From a virus, in IMG/VR virus record IMGVR_UViG_3300013104_000004, positions 1 through 64,000 of that record: 64,000 nt of DNA; one strand, written 5' to 3'. The position numbers and the translations under genes are program-made. Below, in pieces: positions 1 to 9,064 of the stretch. The notes under the pieces are model-generated. The model did no database searches. It was not told where the DNA came from and saw nothing but the letters and a program-made list of their open reading frames with translations. How positions within the stretch are numbered: the first letter of the stretch is position 1; the number at the start of each line of letters is the position of its first letter.

Positions 1-3000
1 CGAGCTCGAAGCCCTTCTTCACGAGCAGCCCTGCACCGGCCACGCCGCCGGCGACACCGAGCAGGCCCAGGTTCGTCAGGCCCGTGAAGCCACGCACACG
101 GCCCAGCGCACCCGTCTGCGCCAGACGCGCCTCCTCAGAGAGGCGGAAGGCCCCACCGGGCTGGAACGGCGCATTGAGCGCCCCGCGGGCGCCCCGAGCG
201 CCCGCCACGACGGCCTGGCCCGGGTTGGTGGCGATCGCACCAGCCACCTGGCCGAGTCGCCCCACCGGTCCGGCAGCGTGAGCACCTGCCGTGGTCCACC
301 CGAGCCGCTGCATCAGCAGCGACGCTGCGTAGACCTCGCCAAGCACCAGGGCCACCGAGCGCAGAGGCCGGGGGATCATGTTCAGGATGTCGAGCAGGCC
401 ATTGCCGGCCTGCACCACGCCGCCGACGGCCTTGACGACCAGCGCCAGCCAGTCGACGAAGCCCAGCTCGACGAGCTTCACTCCGAGCTCGCCGACCTCC
501 GCGCCAACCTGGCGCAGCTGGTTGCCGAAGGAGGCCATCGTCTTCTCGAAGGCGTCCTTGCCGAAGCCCTCCGCACCCTGGGCGCTGCCGGCGAGGTTCT
601 GGATCGTCCCGTACTGCTGAGTCAGGATCGTGGCGACCTGCTGGGAGCCGCCCTTGCCGAACAGCGACGCGAAGCGGTTCAGCTGGTCCGTCGACAGGTC
701 GAGCTTCGAGACGGCCGCGAAGATCTCCTGCAGGTCCATCCCCGACAGGTCGAGGCCGGTGATCTGGGATGCCTTCGGGGCGATCTCGGAGGCGTTGCGG
801 GACAGCAGCTGGCGGAACTGGCCGGCCGTCGCGTCGGGGTTCTGGCCCGTCGTCGTACCGACCTGCGCCGTCAGCGCGGCCAGCATCTGCGGCGTGAAGC
901 CCGCCTGGCTACCGAGGGTCGAGATGTTCGCCACGGCGCCGAGCAGCTGCGTCGGGGCCTGGCCCGTCTGCCGCGAGATGTACGAGATCGTGTCTTCGAG
1001 CTCCGGCAGGCGCTCGATACCCCACCCCATCGAGCGCAGCGCGCCGGCGAGCTGAGTCTGCGTCGCCTGCGGGTCAGCCCCCGAGACGCGCGCCATGCGC
1101 GTCGCGACCTCCGCCGACAGCTGCATCGTGCGCTCCTGCGTGGCCCTGTCGGCCGACGCGGCGCCGTACAGCCCGAGCGCACCCGCGCCCAACGCGACGC
1201 CCTGCGACGACTTGAAGCCGGCGTCCGTGGCCGTCGCGCCCAGCATGTTCGCCGCGTCCTCGTTCTCAGACCGCGAGCGGCCCGTCACGACGTTCAGCGA
1301 CGTCAGGGAGTCCTCGTACGCCAGAGTCTCCTGGGTCATCGTGGACAGGGCCTGCGTGACCATCGTGATGCCGCGGTACGCCGCGCCGTAGAACAGCGAG
1401 ACGCGAGCCGTCTGGCCCACCATCTCCGCGAACGGCCGGTCGTTGTCCGGGCTCGTCCCGAAGCCGCGGCTGAAGCCCGCGCCGAACGAGTCGCCCGAGC
1501 GCACCAGCTCCGGCGACTGCTCAGAGACGCGGCGCGTCGGCAGCCGGCCGGCGCGCAGCTGAGCGTTCCACCAGTCGGCGCCGGCGGCCGTCTGCTCCCG
1601 CGGCATGCTGCCATCGCGATTCCGCAGGTCCGAGCGAGAGACTGACGGGTCCAGCCACGCCAGGTTGCGCTGCAGGTACTCCGCACGCGCGCCCGCTGCG
1701 CGCTCGGCCGCCGAAGCCCCGGTGTCCGGGAGCGTGCGGCGCGCGAGCTGGATCAGGGCGCTCTGGTCGGCCGCCGCCTGGGTCTGCGACGGCAGTGTGC
1801 CGTTCTGGCGGTCGAGGCGCTCGTACATCGCCTCGCGCGGCGACAGGGTGCGGCCACGCGCGCCCACCGCACCCGACGAACCGAGCGCGTTCTCGCGGAT
1901 CTGCCGCGCCGTCTCGCGCACAGCCGCGACGAACTCCGACAGCGCGCCATCCGCCGCCCGAACCTGGCTCAGGCCCACCGAGTCGTTCGCCGCCAGGCCG
2001 TAGGCAGTCGACCGCTGCGCCGGGGACCCACCCGCGGCGAACCACTTGCTCTCCGCGCCGAGCAGCGCCCGCAGGATCGGGCTGTCCGTCATCTGCGTGG
2101 CCTTGGAGCTGAAGACCTGGTCCAGCTCCTGCTGGCGCGACATCGGCCGCCCGAGCATCGTGGGCGCGAGCTGGCTCGCGGGGATGCCCATCAGCTGCTG
2201 CGGCGTCAGGCCGCCCGACAGGGGCGCGATGCCGTAGCCGTTGGCGGCCAGCGCCTTCTGCTGCCGGGCGTTCTCCAGGATCCGCATGCGCAGCGCGTCG
2301 GACCGGGTCGCGGCCAGGTCGCGCTCGTCCGTCGCCGACGGGTCCAACCGGAACAGCCGCTCGTACTCCTCGGGGCGCGTGCGGATGTACCGCGACGCCG
2401 CCTGCGAGTGGCGGTTCGAGACGAGCTCCCCGTCCTGGTTTCGGAACGGCAGGTACGCATTCGGCTCGAAGTCGAACGAGGAGCGGCCGGCCCCCGGGCC
2501 CAGACGGTTCTGCGCGTGCTGCGAGATGTTGCTCGACACCGCGGCCTTGATGGCCTGCATCTCGGCCAGGCGCGCCGCCGTGGCCTCCTTGATGCTCGCG
2601 ATCTCCGCCGCGTACGACTCGTCGACCTTCTGGACCTGGTAGCGCGTCACGCCGAACTGCTCGGCCGCCGCGCGCTGCGGGGTGCCGCCGGCGCGCGCCT
2701 GCGCGATCAGCTGCTCGCGCAGGTTCTTGATCTCGGTCGCGAAGTCAACGTCGGTGCGCTGCACCTGGTAGCGCGAGACGCCCAGGTTGCCGGCCACCGT
2801 GCGCTGCCCGACGTTCAGGGCGCGCTGCTCGATGATCTCCTGCTGGACCTTCGAGACCGGCCGCGAGGCGCCAGGCTGCGACGTCGGCGCGACGGCCCTC
2901 GTGACCGCGTCCTTGACCTGCTCCGTCTTCGGGGACGGCGCCGAGTTGTAGACCCGCATCTGCTGGTCCATCGCAGCCACCGAGCGCGACAGCGTGGTGA

Positions 3001-3712
3001 CCGAGCGGTCCAGCTCGTTCTGGACGATCTTGCGGGCCGCGGCCTCCGACGGCGCGCCCGTGGCGGTCGTAGGCGCCTCGGGCAGCCTGAAGCCGGCGCC
3101 GCGGGCGTACAGCTGTGCAGCCTCCGACCAGCCGACGCCCTGCTTGGCCGAGCCCTGCAGCATCGAGAAGGACGGCTCGATCTTGCCGTCCGGCGACGCG
3201 GTGATGTTGCGCGCGCGGTCCAACTGCTGCTGCGCGCGAGTGCGGCGGGCTGCCAGGTCCTCGTAGGCACGTGCTGTGCGCTCCGCCGCAGCCTGCTCCT
3301 GGCGGAGCCCGAGCACCTCGGCCTGCGAGTAGTTCTGCTTCGTGGCCGCCGGCGAGCCCGTGCGCTGCAGCTCATCGCGCATCCGCGTCAGCTCGGACGC
3401 CAGTTCGCGCTGCTGCCGCAGCTGTGCCGGCGTCAGGCCCGCGTTCGCCAGGACCTTCTCGCCGAACGACGAGCCTGCCAGGTCAGAGAACCCCGCCAGG
3501 GCCCCCTGAAGCCCGCGGTACATCTGCTCCGCGATGTCGCGACCCTTGGCCGCCCACAGGTTCGACCCGCCCTGCGAGGCCGACATCTTCGAGAAGAGCT
3601 CTTCGACCTGGCCGGCGACCGGAGAGAGCGCAGTGAGGAACTGCTGGACACCCTGCTGGCCGTCGTACTCGACCCCCAGGATGAGGTTCTGGTTCTGCGT
3701 CTCGCCGGTCAC
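1..3712 (-). CDS. Tape measure protein, 3' end cut by window edge
   Basis: The frame is open from a GTG start at 3712 to the left edge, giving over 1,230 residues. The N-terminal part is rich in Gln, Ala, Glu and Arg with long helical stretches, as in siphovirus tape measures. The last visible residues are a Gly/Ala/Val-rich hydrophobic stretch (GVAGGVAGAGLLV), typical of the membrane-like part of these proteins. The role is to set tail length as the scaffold inside the tube. It lies directly downstream of the frameshifting tail assembly chaperone gene, the expected order. The start is the first GTG after that stop, behind AGGTGGG. The true end lies outside the window. Confidence 0.9.
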   Translation of the reverse strand, partial: MTGETQNQNLILGVEYDGQQGVQQFLTALSPVAGQVEELFSKMSASQGGSNLWAAKGRDIAEQMYRGLQGALAGFSDLAGSSFGEKVLANAGLTPAQLRQQRELASELTRMRDELQRTGSPAATKQNYSQAEVLGLRQEQAAAERTARAYEDLAARRTRAQQQLDRARNITASPDGKIEPSFSMLQGSAKQGVGWSEAAQLYARGAGFRLPEAPTTATGAPSEAAARKIVQNELDRSVTTLSRSVAAMDQQMRVYNSAPSPKTEQVKDAVTRAVAPTSQPGASRPVSKVQQEIIEQRALNVGQRTVAGNLGVSRYQVQRTDVDFATEIKNLREQLIAQARAGGTPQRAAAEQFGVTRYQVQKVDESYAAEIASIKEATAARLAEMQAIKAAVSSNISQHAQNRLGPGAGRSSFDFEPNAYLPFRNQDGELVSNRHSQAASRYIRTRPEEYERLFRLDPSATDERDLAATRSDALRMRILENARQQKALAANGYGIAPLSGGLTPQQLMGIPASQLAPTMLGRPMSRQQELDQVFSSKATQMTDSPILRALLGAESKWFAAGGSPAQRSTAYGLAANDSVGLSQVRAADGALSEFVAAVRETARQIRENALGSSGAVGARGRTLSPREAMYERLDRQNGTLPSQTQAAADQSALIQLARRTLPDTGASAAERAAGARAEYLQRNLAWLDPSVSRSDLRNRDGSMPREQTAAGADWWNAQLRAGRLPTRRVSEQSPELVRSGDSFGAGFSRGFGTSPDNDRPFAEMVGQTARVSLFYGAAYRGITMVTQALSTMTQETLAYEDSLTSLNVVTGRSRSENEDAANMLGATATDAGFKSSQGVALGAGALGLYGAASADRATQERTMQLSAEVATRMARVSGADPQATQTQLAGALRSMGWGIERLPELEDTISYISRQTGQAPTQLLGAVANISTLGSQAGFTPQMLAALTAQVGTTTGQNPDATAGQFRQLLSRNASEIAPKASQITGLDLSGMDLQEIFAAVSKLDLSTDQLNRFASLFGKGGSQQVATILTQQYGTIQNLAGSAQGAEGFGKDAFEKTMASFGNQLRQVGAEVGELGVKLVELGFVDWLALVVKAVGGVVQAGNGLLDILNMIPRPLRSVALVLGEVYAASLLMQRLGWTTAGAHAAGPVGRLGQVAGAIATNPGQAVVAGARGARGALNAPFQPGGAFRLSEEARLAQTGALGRVRGFTGLTNLGLLGVAGGVAGAGLLVKKGFEL

Positions 3713-3723
3713 CGGCCACCCAC

Positions 3724-4805
3724 CTATCTCAGATTTGCAACGTCAGGGTCCGAGTAGCCATCAGCCAGTTCCTCACCCGAGTCGATCGACTCCAACCCGG
3801 CCGCCCGGTCCTTAGAGCGCTGCCTGACGGACTTGAACCAGTCGTCGAGGTGCTCCGTCGAGTGCCAGTACTCCTGCGGCGGGACCATGTCCTCGCTCAG
3901 CTCCAAGAACCCCAGCACCGTCAGGGCGGCGTTGACCGCCGCGAGCAGCTCCCAGCTCGCCTGGGTTACATCTCCACCGGGGAAGAAGGAACCGAGGCCT
4001 CCTGCACTGCGCGCTGCCCCGACGGCCCGGAGGAAACCGACGGAGCGCCCGAGTTTCCCGCTTCGTCATCCGACATCTGGCGGTTCAGGACCTCCACGGC
4101 CTCGTTGAGCACCGCGTCCGGCAACGACGTGACATCCGCGCGGGAGTCCAGGAGGCGCACCGAGTGGTCGCAGCCCTTGTGCACCCACCCGTCGCCGTCC
4201 GAGACCGCCGAGCAGTCGCGAAGCGCGAAGAACAGCTCCGTCTGGCGCATGCCCTCACGGAACGCGTGCACGCCCGTCATGTTGCGGAACTGCTCGACGT
4301 AGAGCTTCTCCAGCTCCTCGCGGGTCGAGCCCTGCAGCTCGTCGTTGTACTCGATGGCAAGGCGTGCCCGGATCTTGTGCACCGCGGCGTCGAACTCCCG
4401 CGAGACCTCCTCCAGGGCGGCCGCCTGCGCGTCCGTCGCACCGTCCAGGTCGGCGCGGTCCAGCGCCTCCAGGCGCTCCTGCCAGGCCTTGTCGGTGCGG
4501 ACCTCGTTGCGCGCCAGGCGCAGGTGCTCCATCTCGCGGTCGTACATCAGGACCTGGATGATCTCCGCGTCCGACGTCGACCGCACCACCTCGTCGAGGG
4601 CGATCTTCTGGTCCGGGTCGCGGTCGAACGCGATGACCTGACGAGCACGGTGCGCACGCGCATCGCGCATGGCCTCCTCGTGCTCGAAGGAGTTCAGCTT
4701 GCTGACCCACACCGTGATCGGGCCACCCTTCGGATCCTCGATCTCAATGACCTCGCCGAGGTCGAAGAGCTCCTGGATCCGGCGGAACTTGGTCTTGGCT
4801 CCCAC
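3724..4805 (-). CDS. Tail assembly chaperone, long form made by -1 frameshift
   Basis: The upstream frame (4805-3966, GTG start, RBS AGGGAG) and the downstream frame ending at 3724 overlap in the -1 register. A canonical slippery heptamer GGGAAAC at 4059-4053 sits exactly as G GGA AAC in the upstream frame. After a -1 slip the new frame is open from 4053 to the stop at 3724 and ends in a Tyr/Trp/His-rich tail containing EYWHSTEHLDDWF, which is typical of long chaperone forms in actinophages. The fusion is about 360 residues. In this family short and long forms help assemble tail tube around the tape measure. Frame alignment and neighbours (tail tube upstream, tape measure downstream) agree. 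Confidence 0.88.
3966..4805 (-). CDS. Tail assembly chaperone, short form
   Basis: This is the unshifted product, 279 residues from a GTG start at 4805. It is an acidic, mostly helical protein (EVSREFDAAVHKIRARLA region near the middle) ending in a Ser/Pro-rich linker. It is the abundant form in the usual two-product scheme, with most ribosomes passing the slippery site and stopping at 3966. It follows the tail tube gene after about 105 bp. Confidence 0.85.
   Translation of the reverse strand: MGAKTKFRRIQELFDLGEVIEIEDPKGGPITVWVSKLNSFEHEEAMRDARAHRARQVIAFDRDPDQKIALDEVVRSTSDAEIIQVLMYDREMEHLRLARNEVRTDKAWQERLEALDRADLDGATDAQAAALEEVSREFDAAVHKIRARLAIEYNDELQGSTREELEKLYVEQFRNMTGVHAFREGMRQTELFFALRDCSAVSDGDGWVHKGCDHSVRLLDSRADVTSLPDAVLNEAVEVLNRQMSDDEAGNSGAPSVSSGPSGQRAVQEASVPSSPVEM
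4053..4059 (-). other. -1 programmed frameshift slippery site GGGAAAC
   Basis: On the minus strand the heptamer reads G GGA AAC in the frame of the 4805 gene, so both tRNAs can re-pair as GGG AAA after slipping back one base. It lies 87 bases upstream of the zero-frame stop. A G+C-rich stretch follows, but I did not fold it for a pseudoknot. Confidence 0.88.
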
Positions 4806-4910
4806 AACTACTCCCTGGTCTGTTCCGTGCCTCGCGGCTGGGCTCGCGCCCCTGCTCCTGATGACCGACGGGGGGCCGGGTTGCCCCGACCCCCCTCATG
4901 CACGCCTCGG

Positions 4911-6395
4911 TCAGGCGTAGGTGAACTTGCCGGCCGGGGTCGCCGTGGAGACGCCCTTGCCGTTCGTGACCGTCACGTCGACGGTGTCGGCACCTGCGGG
5001 GACGACGGCGGTGATCTGCCGGCCCGAGTCGACGGTGTAGGACGTGGCCGGCACGGCCCCGAACTTGACGGCCGTGACACCGACGAAGTTGGTGCCGAGG
5101 ATCTTGACCGAGTCCCCAGCCGCACCCTCCGAGTCGCTGAGCTCGGCCACCAGGGGCTTCGTCAGGTCGCGGAAGATGAGCAGCTCGCCCGAGTCCGACT
5201 CCCAGTTGAGCGTCACCGTGACGTTCGCGTTGGGGCGGGGGGAGTAGCCGGGCACCGAGAACGTCGCGTCCTTGCAGTGCAGACGCTTCAGCGTGATGCC
5301 GCCGTTGGCGCCGTCCTTCAGGACGACGTCGAGCGCCAGCGGGACCGCCGTCGAGGCACCGATGGACGCGGTCGCCGACGTGATGCCGGTGATCTCCCGC
5401 AGCTTGCGGAAGAGGTCGTCGGTGTTGCGGGGAAGGATGTCGACGGTGCCCGACACGGTCGGGACCTCGAAGTCCTTGGAGACGGCGAAGTAGTTGCCGA
5501 ACTCCTCCTCGGTCTCCAGCGTCACGCGCCAGTCGACCGTCACGGACTGCACGCCGGTCCACTTGTGAACCGCCGAGCCCTCGATGTCCTCGGGGTCGTA
5601 GCCCCCGATGTAGACGTCGATGTCCTTGCCGCGCACGGCCGCCGGCTTCAGCGTCGCCGGGGTGTGCACCGCCTGGGGGTACTCGCGAGCGTCGGGCGAC
5701 GCGTACATCACGCGGATCCGCTCGGTGACCGGCACCGGGTTGGTGAGCGTGATGGTCACCGGCGCAGCGTCGCCGACCAGCACGCCGTCTTCCAGCTGGT
5801 AGTCCGGGCCGAAGCTCAGGCGCTCCACGCCCACGACCACGGCCAGGATCCGGCGCGTGCCGTTGCCGTCCGTGTACGTGTACGCCGGGTGCGTGGTCGC
5901 GATCTCCTGGCCAGCGACGCCCGTGCCGACGAACTCGTCGACGTAGGTCGGACCCTGGTTGTAGAAGATCGAGTCCCCGCGGAACGAGAACGTCTGGCTC
6001 GCGTTGTCGCGCAGCCCGAAGCGGTACGAGGCCGACTCGATCGTGAGGTAGGGGATGCCCACCGACTTCGCGATCGAGAACGCGTTGTCCTGCTTCTGGC
6101 CCGGCTTGATCTGCGTCGCGATGTTCAGCGGGCGCGCCGTGGCGAGGTTGATCCCCGTGTCCGTGCCGGGATCGATGTCGCAGATGAGCGCCTCGGTGTC
6201 CGTGGACACGTCGAGCGACTCCATCGTGAACGTCAGGTCCGGCGTGTCGCGGAGCGTCGCCACGGACTCGTAGTTGCCGAGCTCGTAGATCTTCTCCGTG
6301 GGGATGTTCAGGGTCCCAGGACCCGAGTTCTGCAGGCGCTCGACCAGGACGCGGTCGTGGCCCGTGGTGATGAACGATCCGGCCTTCAGTGCCAA
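4911..6395 (-). CDS. Major tail tube protein with C-terminal IPT/TIG-like domain
   Basis: The product is 494 residues, starting with TTG at 6395 seven bases after AGGAGGG. The first 400 residues are beta-rich, with many Thr/Val/Asp-rich strands, as in tail tube proteins. The last 85 residues (from about 410) form an Ig-like IPT/TIG domain, with ITAVVPAGADTVDVTVTN and a terminal KFTYA. Such Ig-like additions decorate the outside of many siphovirus tails and may bind cell-surface sugars. Position between tail completion genes and chaperones fits. The leader (6396-6459) holds a copy of the GTCGAT motif. Confidence 0.87.
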   Translation of the reverse strand: MALKAGSFITTGHDRVLVERLQNSGPGTLNIPTEKIYELGNYESVATLRDTPDLTFTMESLDVSTDTEALICDIDPGTDTGINLATARPLNIATQIKPGQKQDNAFSIAKSVGIPYLTIESASYRFGLRDNASQTFSFRGDSIFYNQGPTYVDEFVGTGVAGQEIATTHPAYTYTDGNGTRRILAVVVGVERLSFGPDYQLEDGVLVGDAAPVTITLTNPVPVTERIRVMYASPDAREYPQAVHTPATLKPAAVRGKDIDVYIGGYDPEDIEGSAVHKWTGVQSVTVDWRVTLETEEEFGNYFAVSKDFEVPTVSGTVDILPRNTDDLFRKLREITGITSATASIGASTAVPLALDVVLKDGANGGITLKRLHCKDATFSVPGYSPRPNANVTVTLNWESDSGELLIFRDLTKPLVAELSDSEGAAGDSVKILGTNFVGVTAVKFGAVPATSYTVDSGRQITAVVPAGADTVDVTVTNGKGVSTATPAGKFTYA

Positions 6396-6441
6396 GGATC
6401 TGCCCTCCTACGTCCGTGGCCCAGCGGGGCCGTAGCTCTTG

Positions 6442-6459
6442 ACGCCCCATGGCATCGAC
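6442..6459 (-). promoter_or_regulatory. Relaxed GTCGAT-N6-GGGCGT motif, candidate late promoter
   Basis: On the minus strand the site reads GTCGAT then six bases then GGGCGT, about 50 bp upstream of the tail tube start. It is a relaxed member of the recurring minus-strand motif described in the findings. Confidence 0.35.
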
Positions 6460-6490
6460 CGCCGAGGCCGCGACCGCGTGCTCTCGCTGT

Positions 6491-6510
6491 TCAGCACGTG
6501 CCCAGCGCGG
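6491..6510 (+). repeat. Dispersed repeat copy 1 (CAGCACGTGCCCAGCGCGG)
   Basis: One of a family of roughly 20-bp elements with consensus (C/G)AGCAC(C/G)TGCCCACAGCGG. It lies 41 bp upstream of the lone plus-strand gene at 6552, in the same orientation as copies ahead of other plus-strand genes. Confidence 0.55.
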
Positions 6511-6551
6511 CAGGCTGGCGCCCGCGCTCGGCGGCGCGCGAAGATCTCCCC

Positions 6552-7049
6552 ATGACCGTCGACGTGTGGGACCGGATTGCCCGTGTGGGCGAGACGCCCA
6601 CCCCTCAGCAGCCCAAGCGGCTCGCGCGCAGAGACCTGCGCGTCGGTGAGCGGCTGCCTGCGCACATCGTCGAGGTCACCGCCGAGCAGCTGCTCGTGCC
6701 GCGCGGCACCCGTCTGAGCGCCGTCCCGGAGTACCTGCGGTCGGTGCCGGGGACGTTCGAGGGTCGCATCCCGATGCGCTCAGGCGACTCGCCGTACTGG
6801 CTCGCGCTGTGCGCCGCCGCCCCGCGCCGGCTGTTCGAGCGCGGGTTCGCGCCGATCTGGCTCGCCACGCACCTCGCGGTACAGGAGCAGGTCGACATCG
6901 CCGAGGACTACACGCCGAAGCCCGGCCCTGAGACTGTGCCGAACATGCGCATCGAGCGGGCCGCCTCCCTCGACGCCATCGCGCCCTGGCTCGACGCCGC
7001 GCACGACGCACTCGCCGCCTCGCGCAAGGGGCTCAGAGGAAGGCTCTGA
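6552..7049 (+). CDS. Unknown 165-aa protein, plus-strand cargo gene in the tail module
   Basis: The frame has G/C at almost every third codon position, and the opposing strand shows no better reading, so this is a real gene on the strand opposite to its neighbours. The product is soluble, with no membrane segment, and looks like a compact alpha/beta protein (Leu/Arg/Pro rich; APIWLATHLAVQEQV near residue 100). I recognise no family. Its last 17 bases overlap the end of the convergent gene 7033-7839. The start ATG has no clear Shine-Dalgarno. A lone reversed gene in a late operon behaves like a moron, that is, cargo expressed on its own. Confidence 0.7.
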   Translation: MTVDVWDRIARVGETPTPQQPKRLARRDLRVGERLPAHIVEVTAEQLLVPRGTRLSAVPEYLRSVPGTFEGRIPMRSGDSPYWLALCAAAPRRLFERGFAPIWLATHLAVQEQVDIAEDYTPKPGPETVPNMRIERAASLDAIAPWLDAAHDALAASRKGLRGRL

Positions 7050-7839
7050 TCCCAGACCGGGAGCGCGGCACGCCGCTGAGCGGCAGCCCGAGCACCTCGG
7101 AGATCGCCTGCCGCATCGCCTGCAGCGCGCGGGTCTGGATCTTCGCGTCGTTCCACGCCCGCTTGAAGTACTGCTGCTCGCGGATCTCGTTGCGGATCAC
7201 GCCCTTGCGGGCCACCGAGCGCAGGTCGCCCATGAACCCGCCCTTGCCGGCGCGGGCCATCGCCATCGCCGAGCTGCGGGTCGCCTTCGAGTACGGCATG
7301 AACTTGCCGTTCCGCCGGCCAGCCTCGTGCCGCTCGAACGGGCCGTTCGGCACCGCGTACACGTTGCCCTTGCGGCTCCTGGCGTACTGCCCGGTGAAGC
7401 CCCAGCCCCACGCGCCCCACAGCACCTGGCCGACGTGGATCATCGTGCCCTGGTCGATCTGGCGCCAGTACTTCGCGTCGGAGCGGTCCAGGAACTTGGG
7501 GTCGCCGACGCCGAAGCGGTAGCGCTCGACGCGGCGGTTGCGAGGATCGGCCAGCGCGCGCGACAGGCGGCCTGTGCTGGCCTCGCGGCGCTCCTTGACG
7601 CGGGTCTCGTCGAAGGCGTCCACCAGCGCCTCCTGCAGCTCCTGGGCGAGCTTCGAGCTGGCGCGCTCCAGGATGGCGCCGACCTGCTCCCAGGCGTGGT
7701 TGTAGCCCGAGCGCTTCGCAGCGAACGCGAGGTAGTCCGGCAGGCCCACCGTGAGGACCAGCCCGTACCGGGTGCGGAACCGCAGTGTCGTGGCGGCGCC
7801 GCGGCCGCCGGCGCGGGCGCCTGACGTGTAGGTCGCCAC
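7033..7839 (-). CDS. Tail-completion or minor tail protein, unknown family
   Basis: 268 residues from a GTG start. It is very basic (Arg/Lys rich), with a Trp/Tyr/Gly-rich centre (VLWGAWGWGFTGQYARS). It occupies the slot between connector genes and tail tube where HK97 gp10-like tail-completion proteins are coded, but I see no diagnostic motif. It ends convergently with the plus-strand gene 6552-7049. Confidence 0.6.
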   Translation of the reverse strand: MATYTSGARAGGRGAATTLRFRTRYGLVLTVGLPDYLAFAAKRSGYNHAWEQVGAILERASSKLAQELQEALVDAFDETRVKERREASTGRLSRALADPRNRRVERYRFGVGDPKFLDRSDAKYWRQIDQGTMIHVGQVLWGAWGWGFTGQYARSRKGNVYAVPNGPFERHEAGRRNGKFMPYSKATRSSAMAMARAGKGGFMGDLRSVARKGVIRNEIREQQYFKRAWNDAKIQTRALQAMRQAISEVLGLPLSGVPRSRSGIRAFL

Positions 7840-7842
7840 GGG

Positions 7843-8103
7843 CTAGTCGCTGGCGGTCTGCGCGTTGATCTGGTGCAGGAGGCGCAGAGCCTCCTCGTTC
7901 ACGACCCACCCCTTGTTGCAGGCGCGGATGCAGTCGAGCGTGAAGTCCGAGAACACCCCGACGCTCGTGAGCACCTTCTTGCGCACCTGGGCCTGCTGGA
8001 GCGGTGTGAGGTCCGGGTAGATCTCGCGCTCCATGAAGCCGAGGATCGAGCCGACCAGGCGGCGGCGCTGCTCGCCAACGAGCTCGGTGACGACGTCGCT
8101 CAC
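7843..8103 (-). CDS. Small head-tail region protein
   Basis: 86 residues, GTG start overlapping the upstream stop (GTGA). Predicted all-helical with one Cys (TLDCIRACNKGWVV). No family recognised. The tight coupling to both neighbours indicates the same transcript as the tail-completion genes. Confidence 0.65.
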   Translation of the reverse strand: MSDVVTELVGEQRRRLVGSILGFMEREIYPDLTPLQQAQVRKKVLTSVGVFSDFTLDCIRACNKGWVVNEEALRLLHQINAQTASD

Positions 8104-8603
8104 GTCTGGTCACCGCCGAAGTCCAGGACCAGGGTCGCCTTGACCGACTGCCAGGCGCCCAGGTCGGGGTTCGGCTGCTCGCGCACGACGTCGTCGAACT
8201 CGCCGAGGAAGCCCGGCAGCGCCTGGTCTGTCGCGGGGTTGGTGGGCCGCAGGAAGCGGGTGCCGCCGATCAGGCCGGCGAGCCGGTCCTTCAGGTCCGC
8301 CGCGATCGCCAGGGCGATGCCGTCGTTCTCCGCGAGGATGTCCACGAACAGCACGTGCTCAACGCGGAGCAGGCCGCCGCCGAGCTGCATGTCCTCGTAG
8401 TCTGCCTCGTCCCCGTGGGAGATGAACACCACGTTGCCGCTGACCGGCTTCAGCTCGGCCTGCTTCGGCGGCCGCAGCATCACCGTCACCGGCTGCGCAC
8501 CGAACGGCACGTTCGGGCCGCACCAGCCGAACTCGTCGAGGAAGGTCGACACGACCGCCTCCATGGACGCTCGCACATAGCGAGCCGCGTGGCGCACGTA
8601 CAT
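8100..8603 (-). CDS. Putative tail terminator or connector protein
   Basis: 167 residues. The ATG at 8603 overlaps the upstream stop as TGATG and follows GGAGG by nine bases, so I prefer it to the ATG eight codons further upstream. The start region is helical (RHAARYVRASMEAVV), followed by a beta-rich body. Position and size suit a tail terminator (gpU-like), but this is an inference from gene order. Confidence 0.65.
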   Translation of the reverse strand: MYVRHAARYVRASMEAVVSTFLDEFGWCGPNVPFGAQPVTVMLRPPKQAELKPVSGNVVFISHGDEADYEDMQLGGGLLRVEHVLFVDILAENDGIALAIAADLKDRLAGLIGGTRFLRPTNPATDQALPGFLGEFDDVVREQPNPDLGAWQSVKATLVLDFGGDQT

Positions 8604-9064
8604 CAGACCTGGTCCTCCGTGCGGCACTCCAGCTGCCAGACCCCGACCACGTCGAGGTTCGGCTGCGCGAGCACCTTGTTGTAGAAGTAGGGCACCGGTT
8701 CCGCCTGCGCGGCCAGCCAGAGGTTCACGTAGGAGAAGCCCTTGACGAGCGCGTACTCCTCGTCGAGCAAGGTCACGACGATCGAGCCGGGCTGCAGCTG
8801 GCCGAACCGCCCGTCAGTGTTTGCCTCGGCCGCGGTCTCGATGACGCACAGCGGGCGCACCCTCGTGGTCTCGACCGTCGGCGCCACGACGTTCAGGTCC
8901 CAGGGCACCCCGGACGCATCTGCTGTTGCGGGGTCCGCAACAGCAGGAGCCTCGATGACGAACTCCGGCCGGCGCGCCTCCTCGACGGGCATGCCCAGCC
9001 CCATCGCCGTGCGGATGCCAGCGCGGAACGCGGCTGCCGGGAAGCCCGGGAGCGTGGCCGCCAT
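8603..9064 (-). CDS. Head-tail connector region protein
   Basis: 153 residues starting at ATG 9064, which overlaps the previous stop. The C-terminal half (GSIVVTLLDEEYALVKGF onward) is beta-rich, and the N-terminal third is Ala/Pro rich. A 27-bp palindrome around TGTTGCGGGGTCCGCAACA lies in its coding sequence. No family recognised. It is placed by gene order between capsid and tube. Confidence 0.62.
   Translation of the reverse strand: MAATLPGFPAAAFRAGIRTAMGLGMPVEEARRPEFVIEAPAVADPATADASGVPWDLNVVAPTVETTRVRPLCVIETAAEANTDGRFGQLQPGSIVVTLLDEEYALVKGFSYVNLWLAAQAEPVPYFYNKVLAQPNLDVVGVWQLECRTEDQV
8920..8946. repeat. TGTTGCG palindrome, copy A
   Basis: CTGCTGTTGCG is mirrored as CGCAACAGCAG around a five-base centre. 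It shares the TGTTGCG...CGCAACA core with copies at 19118 and 29483. This copy is inside a coding region. Confidence 0.6.

Noticed and set aside
274-292. GTGAGCACCTGCCGTGG, a partial match to the dispersed repeat
   Set aside because: It is inside the tape measure coding sequence and lacks the CCCACAGCGG half.
278-1645. A 455-codon plus-strand frame
   Set aside because: Antisense to the tape measure gene, which is open through the whole stretch with good codon bias.
4164-6551. A plus-strand frame of 961 codons ending at 7049, whose first 796 codons precede the real 6552 gene
   Set aside because: It lies antisense to the tail tube and chaperone genes, whose codon bias and motifs are clear. 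Long antisense frames are expected in G+C-rich genes. Only the part from 6552 shows its own coding bias.
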